This document shows positions 47,652-57,330 of a stretch of 64,000 nt of DNA, in pieces. The position numbers and the translations under genes are program-made. Each line of letters starts with the position of its first letter. Position 1 is the first letter of the stretch. Location of the stretch: the NCBI GenBank assembly GCA_951812925.1, contig OX638370.1:99958897-100022896 (forward strand). The letters run 5' to 3'. This DNA comes from Calliopum simillimum (Eukaryota; Arthropoda; Insecta; Diptera; Lauxaniidae). The notes under the pieces were generated by a model, which saw only the letters and a list, made by a program, of their open reading frames with translations, ran no database searches and was not told the DNA's origin.

Positions 47652-48180
47652 GGACATAATCCCAACGGACATAATCCCCATTTCGTAAATGGGGATTATG
47701 TCCGAAAATTTTTCGGTCATAATCCCCATTTTGGCTATGGGGGTTATGTCCGCAAATTTTTCGGACATAATCCCAATGGGGGTTATGTCCGAAAAATTTA
47801 ATTAAGATTGAACAAAATTTTTGCAATAATCCATATAAAAAATTTATATAGTGTTGGATGTTATGGACTGATCCGCGGCCGAAGGCCGCCGCGAAGCCGG
47901 TGTTGGATTTTTGGGAGTTTTAAATCCTGAGCTGCGGCCGCAGGCCGCCCACTTACCCCTACTCTTATGAAAAATTACTGTGGCTAGCAAACTAGGTGTT
48001 GGATATATTAAAGACTGATTCGCGGCCGTTATGGGGACTATGTCCGTTTTTTCCTGGGGATTATGTCCGAAACACTTGCGGACATAATCCCCATTAAAAA
48101 AATGGGGATTATGTCCGAATTACTTGCGGACATAATCCCCATATCGTGAATGGGGATTATGTCCGTGGGGATTATGTCAC
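47652..48180. repeat. Alternating inverted array of GGGGATTATGTCC
   Basis: About fourteen copies of a 13-mer, GGGGATTATGTCC or its complement GGACATAATCCCC, in mostly alternating orientation with short spacers. Examples are at 47652, 47667, 47691, 47715, 47739, 47763, 47778, then 48032, 48056, 48080, 48102, 48128, 48151 and 48167. Neighbouring copies can pair into many small hairpins. The array is split by a 220-bp block with GCGGCCGAAGGCCGC and GCGGCCGCAGGCCGC, matching the centre of the element at 50277. Confidence 0.85.
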
Positions 48181-48189
48181 GGCACCGGA

Positions 48190-48885
48190 AATTTTATAGA
48201 CCACGGCTACCCCTCTATGTGAAAGATCATTTAATTCTATGAATATTTGCCCAAGGAACTATACCTCTGCGTTCAACTTTAGTTCGGCGCATTTTTGATC
48301 GAAAATTGTACCATTCATCAATATTTTTTTTTAAATTCATACTAAATTTTAAAAATTTTTATAAAGACAAAAGTATTGTCATTATACGATTTGGCTGGTA
48401 TTCTATCAGTAATCAATTAAATTGGGATCTGTTTACATAAAAAGTTTACTTGATGGTGTGGAATTGATGCCATATATTTAAAAAAGTAATATGGGTCAAA
48501 TAGCCGATTATTATGACAGACTTCCAAAAATATGAATCGTTTATTTTGAAAGTCGGTCATAATAATCGGCTATTTGACCCATATCACTTTTTTAAATATA
48601 TTGCATCAATTCCACACCATCAACTAAACTTTTTATGTAAACAGAACCCAATTTAATTGATTGCTGATAGAATACCAGCCAAATTATATAACGACATTAC
48701 TTTTGTCTTTATAAAAATTTTTAAAATTTAGTATGAAAATAAAAAAAAATATTGATGAATGGTACAATTTTCGATAAAAAATGCGCCGAACTAAAGTTGA
48801 ACGCAGAGGTATAGTTCCTTGGGCAAATATTCATAGAATTGAATGAACTTTCACATAGGGGGGTAGCCGAGATTAGTTTTCAAAT
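48190..48885. repeat. Large inverted repeat inside the hAT-like element
   Basis: Arms of about 330 bp: 48190-48520 (ATTTGCCCAAGGAACTATAC, GGTATTCTATCAGTAATCAA, GGGTCAAATAGCCGATTATT) and 48545-48885 (complements), with a loop of only some 25 bp. The arms differ at only scattered positions. The structure would extrude as a cruciform or fold as a long RNA hairpin. Confidence 0.9.
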
Positions 48886-49155
48886 CGGCCCACCCTAATG
48901 TATATCCTTATTCATGGTACTTTTCTAATCATATTAAAAAAAAATTAAGAAAATCCGGCGAATTCAGCATCAAAAAGTTAGTTAAAAATGACAATTTATG
49001 TTTCGTTTTATTGATTTTAGTGCAGATTACTGTTGACTTAACTCAATTTCGTCAAAATCAGAAAATTCAATTTAAAAAAAAAACGCGCAACGAATTTTCT
49101 CAATTTGTTTTAATATGAAAGTACTCTGAACAAGAATATATAAAAAATTTTGAAA

Positions 49156-49344
49156 TGATGCAACATGAGGCTTAAAACATTTTCTTGACACCCGCAATAA
49201 CGGCAATAACGGCAATATAGTTAAGTATAAGCAAAGAACGGAAAAGTAACAAGCAATCAGTTTTATTTGTTCCCTTGAAGAATTGTGTCATCTTTGCGAG
49301 GCCTGACTTTAAAATATTTGCTACAATTTAATATTCTTTAAACA
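49156..49344 (+). promoter_or_regulatory. Conserved 5' module of RING gene 3
   Basis: Contains CATGAGGCTTAAAACATTTT, CTTGACACCCG, a duplicated AATAACGGC, CAATATAGTTAAGTATAAGC and GTGTCATCTTTGCGAGGCCT, ending AAACAATG. Nearly identical to the module of copy 2. Confidence 0.55.
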
Positions 49345-50138
49345 ATGAGTGCCAATATTTTTTGTTCACTTTGTTATTATGGCTATGATAGTACTGATCA
49401 AGTGGTCGTCTATACTTGCGGTCATATTTTTCATCAAAATTGTTTAAAAATTTACAACAACCGGTAAGTTAATCTCTCTGATGAGTCATTGCAGTGTTCA
49501 TATGAACCATATTTTTTTTTTTTGCTCTTAGAGAAGAATTATGTCCTCAATGTCCCAAGGCTTGCACCGGAGGACGAAGGATATTTCCACAATACGGAGA
49601 AACTGCAGACGAAAGTAGTGATGACCTTACATTGAATGAAGAATTAGAGAAATTACAAGACAGACTACTTGAATCTGAAAAAATGTATGCCGATTTGTTA
49701 AAAAGATATCAGTTGTTGCAAAACCAAACGAAAAGAGATCAAACCCTTCAAAAAACGAATCAACAGCCGGAGAAAGAAAACTATACGTTCTCCAGTAAGA
49801 ATAGTACAATGAAAAGTTCTACGTCCTCCAGTGAGAATAGTACAATAAAAAGTTCAAAGTTCTATGAGGCTCATTGGCGTTCTTTGATCAAGACACTTGA
49901 AAATGAATTGAAGATCTTAAGTAGGCAGCTTAATATTGAAATGAATTTCACTCAACAGAAGTCAAAAGTAGATTTGAGTGAACGAATTATGAATCTGATT
50001 AAAAATGTTTCGTTTATGGTGCGTGTTAACGAGAAAAAGGAAAAACGTTCTGAAACTCAGCTGCATCGAGAAAGCAAAAAAGATCAGAGCCAAATAGATT
50101 ATTCCAGTTGGGCTAAAGTGTTGGCAGATAAACGTTAG
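49345..50138 (+). CDS. TRAIP-like RING/coiled-coil protein, copy 3
   Basis: Exons 49345-49463 and 49532-50138, 68-bp intron, 241 aa. RING ligands C7, C10, C25, H27, H30, C33, C44 and C47 are intact, with Tyr at the usual Trp position as in copy 2. The rest follows copy 2 almost residue for residue: coiled coil, two repeat units (TFSSKNSTMKSS, TSSSENSTIKSS), SLIKTLENELKILSRQLNIE, then the C-terminal block ending SSWAKVLADKR. It is clearly the youngest duplicate pair with copy 2. The normal 3' UTR is interrupted by a foldback insertion at 50277; the sister poly(A) signal now lies beyond it (AATAAA, 51648-51653). The first in-frame Met of exon 2 (49632) would give a RING-less product and is not preferred. 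Confidence 0.78.
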
Positions 50139-50276
50139 ACATTTTAGGAGGCGGCAGTTATGTAACAAGAATCCAAATGCTGGCATTATGGGTGGCAGTG
50201 TTAATAATAAAAGACAAAATGCATCACGCATCAATATGATACACTTAATAGATCCTGATACAAAAGAAGAAATTAG

Positions 50277-51610
50277 GGCTTAATTTTACTTTATCGACTG
50301 TTGTTGTTTTTTTTTTTTTGCCCAAATAGTGCTTTAAAAATTAATCATAACAACAACAACAACAACCTCTGAGCGGATCTACTTTCGGAGATATAGCCAT
50401 CGGAAGATCGGGATATATCTTTTATAAAAATCGGTATAAGTTGGGAACCCCTGGATAGATTTTAAAAATATTGGTGTCATATGAAAGGTATTTTACCGGG
50501 CTATACAATTGCAATTTGAGTGATAGTTTTCGAGATATGACAATTTTTCAAAAATTCACCCCATTTTTTTCCCAAAAAAACGGCATTTTTCCCAAAAAAT
50601 TTATTATTAACCTAAAATTTTATAAACTAAATTAGAAAGCCCATTTTATTTCCTTTCATTTGATATGCAACATGTATCTGAAATTGCATCATTAATAAAT
50701 TTTTATAGAAAAAAACAAAAATAGACCAAATCAATTTTCTTGAAATTAGGAACTTTAAACAACAACAATGCCAGAACAAACAACAACAACAACAACTACT
50801 ACAACAACAACTTGGATACTACAACAACAACAACAAAGAGGATCAGCTACTTATTATATTAAAAAAATTTTAAATTTTTATTAAAAATTGCGCGTGCAAT
50901 TTGGCTAGCAAACATGTGTTGGATATATTATAGACTGATCCGCGGCCGAAGGCCGCTGCGAAGCCGGTGTCGGATTTTTGGGAGTTTTAAATCCTGAGCT
51001 GCGGCCGCAGGCCGCCCAATTACCCCTACTCTTATGTAAAATTACTGTTGTTGTAGTAGTAGTAAAGTTGTTGTTGTTGTTGTTGTCTGTTTTGGCATTG
51101 TTGTTGTTTAAAGTTCCAAATTTGAAGAAAATTGATTTGGTCCATTTTTGTTTTTTTCTATAAAAATTTATTAATGATGCAATTTCAGATACATAATGCA
51201 TATCAAATGAAAGGAAATAAATTAGGCTTCCTAATTTAGTTATTAAAATTATAGGTTAATAACATATTTTTTGGGAAAAATAACGGTTTTTTGCAAAAAA
51301 AATCGGGTGAATTTTTGAAAAATTGTCATATCTCGAAAACTATCACTCAAATTGAAAAACTTTGTATATCAATTGTAAATATAGTCCGGTAAAATACCTT
51401 TCATATGACATCAATATTTTTAAAATCCATCTAGGGGTTCCCAACTTAAATCGATTTTTATAAAAGATATATCACGACCTTCCGATGGCTATATCTCCGA
51501 AAGTAGATCCGCTCAGAGGTTGTTGTTGTTGTTGTTGTTGTAATTAATTCCCAGAGCCCTATTTGGGCAAAAAAAAAAAACAGCAACAGTCGACAAAGTA
51601 AAATTGTTCC
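50277..51610. mobile_element. Foldback element, copy B, in the 3' flank of RING copy 3
   Basis: 1334 bp flanked by an 8-bp duplication GAAATTAG (50269-50276 and 51611-51618). The ends read GGCTTAATTTTACTTTATCG and, inverted, GGAACAATTTTACTTTGTCG. Long arms (about 50290-50720 and 51120-51600) share CCCAAATAG, AGTTGGGAACCCCT and CGAGATATGACAATTTT with copy A. Arms include AAC/GTT trinucleotide microsatellites. The centre has GCGGCCGAAGGCCGC and GCGGCCGCAGGCCGC. The paralogous 3' flanks of copies 2 (44369) and 5 (62490) lack the insert. No transposase frame. Confidence 0.88.
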
Positions 51611-51653
51611 GAAATTAGTTTTAAAAGTTTTTAAGTGGATTGAATATAATAAA

Positions 51654-52596
51654 AAACCAATAAAAAAATGTGTTAAATAGCTTTTCAAATTTTGTCAGGG
51701 CCACTTCGGAGTTGCACAAAGCCGCTTCAGGCAAAATTTTGTCATAATACAATTTTTGTTTAATAAGTTTATTTTGAATCTATGTACATAGCTCCAAATT
51801 GGCTGATTTATTATCAGCTGATTCTTTGTAAGTCTAGAATATATTTGTTAAAGCACAATGACAACTGATGTCATTTGTAAAAATTATGGTAAATTAAAAC
51901 TATGACATAAGTTTTGCCCAACTTCTAAGTTCAGGCACATTTGTGGTGGTAGCGCGCAAAAATCCAGCTTCAATTCTGCCTATGACATAAATATTCCACC
52001 GCAATGTTATTTGACGTCATATACAAATATTATGGCGCAATCTCATTATGCCTTTACATAGAAGTGACTTACGCCACTATTACATGGAAGTCACAATTCT
52101 CGAAATGCACATTAGGTCAAATGACTTTTTTTCTGTGAAAAATTAATAAAAGCTATAACATTATTACCAATAACTTTAGCAAAAGGATAGGTAAGAATTA
52201 TTTCAAAAAATATTTTTAAAGAATTATCCCTTTCGTGAATATTAACCATGTTGAAGAAAAAAAAAAAAAAAAAAAAATAGGAATGGTGATTTTTCTAACT
52301 GTTTTCAGTGAATATTATGTGTCATGGTGTCCTTTATATATTTTCCTTCATCTGCATCGAAAAGTTTTAGAGACGCGACTAGTTTGTTTGTCCCAGTAGT
52401 TCAACTATTTTACTGAATTTTCATGAAAAAGAAATAGTACGAAAGTAAAATATACGGTTTAAGCTTTTAAAAGTACAGAGACAAACTGTAAAAAATCTTG
52501 AATAGAGAAGTAAAAAGTGCACACATGAAAAAATACCAGTCAGCTCTGCAATGTTTGCCTAGAACCCTTATCAATTATTACTGAATGATATTGAGG
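51654..52596. other. Spacer between RING copies 3 and 4, left part
   Basis: No gene. It continues the 3' flank shared with copy 2 (TTGCACAAAGCCG, AAAATTTTGTCATAATAC). A long A run lies at about 52258-52278. Nothing else supported. Confidence 0.45.
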
Positions 52597-52670
52597 GTAT
52601 TTCTTAAAATGTGTAAAATCCACGAAAGTCTCGGAAACTCGGAATAGTTATCAAAATCATAAGAAATAGT
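52597..52670. mobile_element. Half copy of the small hairpin MITE
   Basis: GGGTATTTCTTAAAATGTG followed by ACTCGGAATAGTTATCAAAA matches one arm of the family at 14940 and 26187. The other arm is missing. Confidence 0.5.
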
Positions 52671-52959
52671 TCCTAGACATAGGGGGAGAAGTTGCTTAAA
52701 TTTTTATTTATTTGAAAAAATGGATTTTGAAAAATTTTGGTTAAAAAAAAAATATTTTTTAATCCCTGGTCTATGTTAAATATTTAAAAAAAAAAAATTG
52801 TTTCCAAAATCTTTACATACTAGTTGCTACAAAAAATGATTTTTCTTAAAAGCCTCGTTAAAGTTATTACGTTTAAATCCTTAATTGGCCCACTTGAGAA
52901 ATTTTTGGCCATTCGCAGATTACACTAGTTTACAAATGATTAAAATTTTTTTTCCCAGC

Positions 52960-54640
52960 GAATGCCGTTACTCATTTTATATGGAAAATGGGCTGCTGAT
53001 TCCGAAAATCGCATTTTTTTTTTTTATTTCGTGTCGTTTTCGAGATATCGGTCATTTTCGGTTTTTGGACCAAAAAAAAAAGATAGTTCCACTTAAATAC
53101 AAATATCTCAGGAACCAATATTTGTATTCAAACAAATAATATGTCATATTAAAAGTAATTAAATTACCTACAAATGATACTCACGTCACTTTTTGGCTGG
53201 TTTGTTAGTTTCGATGAAATAAATTGATTTCTGAAAAAAGGAGTATATTTTTCCGAAAAAATTACAAAAATGTCTAAATCAACTGCAGATTTTTACAAGA
53301 AAAAAAAATTTTAAAAATCATTTTGTATTTTTATATCATAGTCTATAAATTTGTTAGGCAAATAAAATACTATTTAAGAAAATCGATGGAAAAATGCAAA
53401 AGTTGTATACAATTCATTGATAAGTTACCAAAATGCGTTTTTCCCTATTTTTCCGCTTTTTTGTAATAAACTGTTCGAAAATTTGAAACTTTTTGTAAAA
53501 GAAATTAGAAAATCCAAAAAATTCTTAAAGAAGGCATTAAAAGGAAATACCCGTGCCTCGCCGTTTTTCTCTAGCACGTCAGATTTTTTTTTAATCGATT
53601 TTTGAAGTTTTTTAATCCACTGTACATGAAAAAACATAAATAACGCATTCTTGTGTTAAATCGATGAATTTAACTATATGATCCTTACATCTGAGGTGTA
53701 TTATGTCTTCAGCAAACTTATGCAGGATACTGCGAGGAATATTTTTGTAGACAATTTTAACCCTCTCAAACCCCCTCGTGTAAGTCAAAATGACCTTCAT
53801 GTGGGGGTCAAAATGACCCACATGTGAGGGCTTTAGAGGGTTAAAATGTTCTACAAAAATATTCCTCGTAGTATCCTGCATAAGTTTACTGAAGACATAA
53901 TACACCTCAGATGTAAGGATCATATAGTTAAATTCATCGATTTAACACAAGAATGCGTTATTTCTGTTTTTTCATGTACAGTGGATTAAAAAACTTCAAA
54001 AAACGATTAAAAAAAAATCTGATGTGCTAGAGAAAAACGGTGAGGCACGGGTATTTCCTTTTAATGCCTTCTTTAAGAATTTTTTGGATTTTCTAATTTC
54101 TTTTACAAAAAGTTTCAAATTTTCGAACAGTTTATTACAAAAAAACGGAAAAATAGGGAAAAACGCATTTTGGTAACTTATCAATGAATTGTATACAACA
54201 TTTGCATTTTTCCATCGATTTTCTTAAATGATATCTTATTTTCTTCACAAATATATAGTCTATGATACAAAAAAAAAATATTATAAAAAAGTTATGTCTT
54301 CTTGTATAAATTTGAAGTTGAATTTGATTTTTTCTTAATTTTTTGGAAAAAAAAATTTTTTTTTTTAAAAATCAATTTATTTCACCGAAACTAACGAACC
54401 AACCAAAAAGTGATGTGGATATCATTTGTAGGTAATTTAATTACCTTTAATATGACATATTATTTGTTTAAATACAAACATTGATTCTTGGAATAATTGT
54501 AATTAAATGGAACTATCTTTTTTTTTCGGTCCAAAAACCGAAAATGACCGATATCTCGAAAACGACACGAAATAAAAAAAAAAAAATGCGATTTTCGGAA
54601 TCAGCAGCCCATTTTCCATATAAAATGAGTAACGGCGGGA
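52960..54640. mobile_element. Giant inverted repeat (foldback), 1.7 kb
   Basis: Arms of about 800-830 bp. The left begins at CCGTTACTCATTTTATATGG (52964) and the right ends with its complement (54638). Inside, CGTTTTCGAGATATCGGTCA, TTACCTACAAATGATA and GGAAATACCCGTGCC on the left are mirrored by complements on the right. Divergence between arms is modest. It interrupts the spacer sequence shared with 61190-61320: the left neighbour ends near GCAGATTAC (52925) and the right resumes near GATTTTCTCAA (54643). Six open frames on both strands (53417-54184 and others) mirror each other and are not genes. Confidence 0.88.
53757..53844. mobile_element. TTAA-bounded palindromic core of the giant inverted repeat
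   Basis: 88 bp from TTAA to TTAA, with inner ends CCCTCT and AGAGGG and a centre containing GTCAAAATGACC twice. It lies exactly at the symmetry centre of the large inverted repeat. TTAA with CCCT-type ends recalls piggyBac-like MITEs. Whether it is a separate insertion or just the tip of the foldback cannot be decided here. Confidence 0.55.
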
Positions 54641-54711
54641 CGGATTTTCTCAAATTTATTTATTTGTTTTAATATGATAAGGAAGTAAACAAGAATATAA
54701 AACATTTTAAA

Positions 54712-54900
54712 ATGATGCAACATGAGGCTTGAAATATTTTCTTGACACCCGTGTAAAGGCAATAACGGCAATATAGTTTCGTATAAGCAAAGAACGGAAA
54801 AGAAACAAGCAATTAGTTTTATTTGCTGCCTTGCAGAATTGTGTCATCTTTGTGAGGCCTTATTTCAAAATATTTACTAAAACTTGATGTTCTTCAGACA
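54712..54900 (+). promoter_or_regulatory. Conserved 5' module of RING gene 4
   Basis: ATGATGCAACATGAGGCTTG, TTTTCTTGACACCCGTG, AACGGCAATATAGTTTCGTA and GTGTCATCTTTGTGAGGCCT, ending AGACAATG. Same order and spacing as in the other copies. Confidence 0.55.
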
Positions 54901-55749
54901 ATGTGTGGCAATATTATTTGTTCAATTTGTTACGCTAACTATCGTCGCACTGATGAAATTATCGCCACTGCTTGTGGTCATATTTTTCATAAGGCTTGTC
55001 TACCATTTTGGATCAATCGGTAAGTAAATCTCTCTGATGAGTCATTGCAGTATTCATATGAACTATGTTCTTTTGCTTTTAGCTCACCAATATGTCCCCA
55101 ATGTCCTCAACGAATATCCTTCGTCGGTGAACGAAGGATATTTCCACAATTCATAGAAACTGAAGACAGTAGTATTGAAACTAAATTGAGGGAAGAATTA
55201 GCGAAATGTAAAAGCTTTTCTAAAGATATACAATATAAGCTTAGTGAAACTGAAATTTTGCATGCCGATTTGCTAGAAAGATATCAGCTGTTGCAAATCC
55301 AATCGAAAAGAGATCAAACCCTTCAAAAAACTTATCAACAATCGGAGCAAGAAAGCTATACGTTCTCCAGTGCGAATAGTACAATAAAAAGTTCTACGTT
55401 CTCCAGTGTGAATAGTACAATAAAAAGCTCTACGTTCTCCAGTGTGGACAGTACAATAAAAAGTTCTTCATTCAATGAGGCTCATTGGTGCACTTTGATC
55501 AAGACACTTGAGAATGAATTGAATATCTTAAGCAAGCAGCTTAATATTGAATTGAATTTCACTCATCAGAAGCGAAAAGATGAGTTGGGTGAACGAATTT
55601 TGAATCTGATTAAAAATGTTTCGTTTATGGTGCGTCTTAATGTGAAAAAGGAAAAACGTTCTGAAAGTCATCTGTGTCGAGAAAGTGAAAAAGATCCGAG
55701 CCAATTGGATTATTCCAGTTGGGAAAGTGTGTTGGTAGATAGACGTTAG
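54901..55749 (+). CDS. TRAIP-like RING/coiled-coil protein, copy 4
   Basis: Exons 54901-55019 and 55083-55749, 63-bp GT-AG intron (codon CG|C), 261 aa. The RING-H2 finger uses C7, C10, C25, H27, H30, C33, C44 and C47 with the Trp kept (LPFWINRSPICPQC). The linker is VGERRIFPQFIE, comparable to the IFRVYF-like stretch after the TRAIP RING. The coiled coil covers about 75-130. Three in-frame 36-bp units follow (TFSSANSTIKSS, TFSSVNSTIKSS, TFSSVDSTIKSS), then SLIKTLENELNILSKQLNIE-type helix and the C-terminal block (ERILNLIKNVSFMVRLN..SSWESVLVDRR). Poly(A) signal AATAAA at 55892-55897. The open reading through the intron from 55045 is not the real start. It is a full, unbroken gene. Confidence 0.8.
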
Positions 55750-56199
55750 CCATTCTCGGCGGCGGCAGTTATGTAACAAGAATTGAAATGCTGGCATTAT
55801 GGGTGGAAAAATTAATAATAAGGCAAATAATAAGACAAAATGCATGGCCCATTAATATGATACACTTTATAGAACCCGACACAAAAGAACGAATAAATAA
55901 AAATGGTTTTTAAATAGTAGTTACATAGTAAAACACAAATAAAAAAATAAGTTAAATAGTTTTTAAAATTTTTTCAAGTTCGCACAAAGCTGTTTCATTC
56001 AAAATTTCGTCTTTGTTTTATTACGATTGTGTAAGAGACTTATAATTATTGTCATTATGTGAGATGGCTGCCATTTTGTTAGAAATGAAAAAATATTCTA
56101 CTCTTTTTTGACGAAAAGTTCACTTGAAGCATACAAGCAATATTTTCAAAAGCGTTATTTGAGGTAATACAATCCAAATTCACATATATAATTGGAACA
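55750..56199. other. 3' flank of RING copy 4
   Basis: Contains the conserved downstream phrases GGCGGCAGTTATGTAACAAG and CTGGCATTATGGGTGG, and further on GCTGCCATTTTGTTAGAAAT, also found after copy 5. No additional gene. Confidence 0.5.
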
Positions 56200-57330
56200 G
56201 TCGAACGTGAAGGTGTGGCACCGCTATACAACAAAATTTTCAAAATACTTCAGTGTGGGGTATTTGATATTTGGCCAAGCCAAACGTTACACCATGCCAT
56301 GCCTTCTTGTGCGAGTTCACCTAGCTTTTGCTCTTAGCTTACATTTAAAATTCTTATTGTCTGAGTGAAGTTTAGTTTGATTATCTCAAAAAAGGTTTTC
56401 AGTATACCATTTTCAAACTTTTGCTTATATGGGAGGTGCCACGCCCTCTGATCCGAATTTGCCTAGCTTTTGCTCAGAGCTTAAGCTTACTGTCCGTAGT
56501 ATTTATGTGTATTTTGCTTGCGTTATCGCAAATAATGCTGCTAACATTGCGTTTTTACATATTTTTTGTATGGGCGGTAGGCGTGTCCGTTGAACGATTT
56601 TGCTCATTTTCAATCCCTCGAGCTAACTTTGACGACGGAGGTAGAGTACCAAATTTCATTGAATTATCGTGCTCAATTTTCCCAAAAAAATTTATTTCCA
56701 CGCATAGACAGCCAGCCACCCAGACAGACGGCCATGGCTATATCGACTCGCTATAGAAAAGTTAGCTCTAGGGATTGAAAATGAGCGAAATCGGTCAACA
56801 GACACGCCTACCGCCCATACAAAAAATATATTCAAAATGCAACTTTAGGAGTATTTTTCACGGCAATGCAACCAAAATACACACAAATATTACGAATTGT
56901 AAGCGAAAGCTCGGAGAAAAAAATGGGCAAATTCAAACAAGAGGGCGTGGTACCTCCCATTTGAGCAAAAGCTTCAAAACGCTATACTGAAAGCGTTTTT
57001 TGAGATAGTCGAATTTTATTTTACTCAGACACTAGCTACTATAAATGCAAGCTCTGAGCAAAAACTGGGTGAAACCGTACAAGAGGGCGTACCACCTTCC
57101 ATAAAAGCAAAAGTTTCAAAATGCCAAAAAGTGCTTACACCATAAAATGCTTGGTATCGCCTAAAGAATTCGTGTGTTTTTGTTCAGAATTTTCTGAGAC
57201 ATTTTATAATTTTTCAAAAATTAGTCAAAAAAAAAAAATAGGTTCCGAAAAATTCCAAAAAAAAAACTCATACGTATTCCTTAGGCGATTTTAAGCATTT
57301 TATGCCAAATGCACTTTTTTCGAGAGATGC
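56200..57330. repeat. Foldback of the GTGGCACC/CACGCCC repeat family
   Basis: Two arms facing each other around about 56700. The left has GGGAGGTGCCACGCCCTC (56430), TGTATGGGCGGTAGGCGTGT (56568) and CAATCCCTCGAGCTAACT. The right has AGTTAGCTCTAGGGATTG (56759), AGACACGCCTACCGCCCATA and GAGGGCGTGGTACCTCCCAT. Related half copies are at 41000-41340. Outer edges are unclear. The overlapping frames here are not genes. Confidence 0.7.

Larger units (their letters stand above)
47613..48897. mobile_element. hAT-like foldback element with 8-bp target duplication
   Basis: Ends TAGGGTGGG and CCCACCCTA are flanked by an exact 8-bp duplication ATGTATAT (47605-47612 and 48898-48905). Length is 1285 bp. The interior is layered: an array of alternating GGGGATTATGTCC motifs (47652-48180), interrupted by a segment shared with the other foldback family (about 47850-48030), then two long inverted arms (48190-48885). 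No transposase frame. The 8-bp duplication and short TIR fit hAT or a related superfamily. Confidence 0.85.

Noticed and set aside
48190..48885. Long inverted repeat as a CRISPR- or integron-like structure
   Set aside because: The surroundings are eukaryotic with an 8-bp target duplication; it is an arm pair of a foldback transposon.
50760..51105. CAA/GTT microsatellite as a poly-Gln coding repeat
   Set aside because: No open frame continues through it in either strand beyond the repeat, and it is part of foldback copy B.
53417..54184. Several 60-100-codon open frames on both strands
   Set aside because: They mirror one another because they lie in the arms of the giant inverted repeat; no motif, start context or splice evidence.
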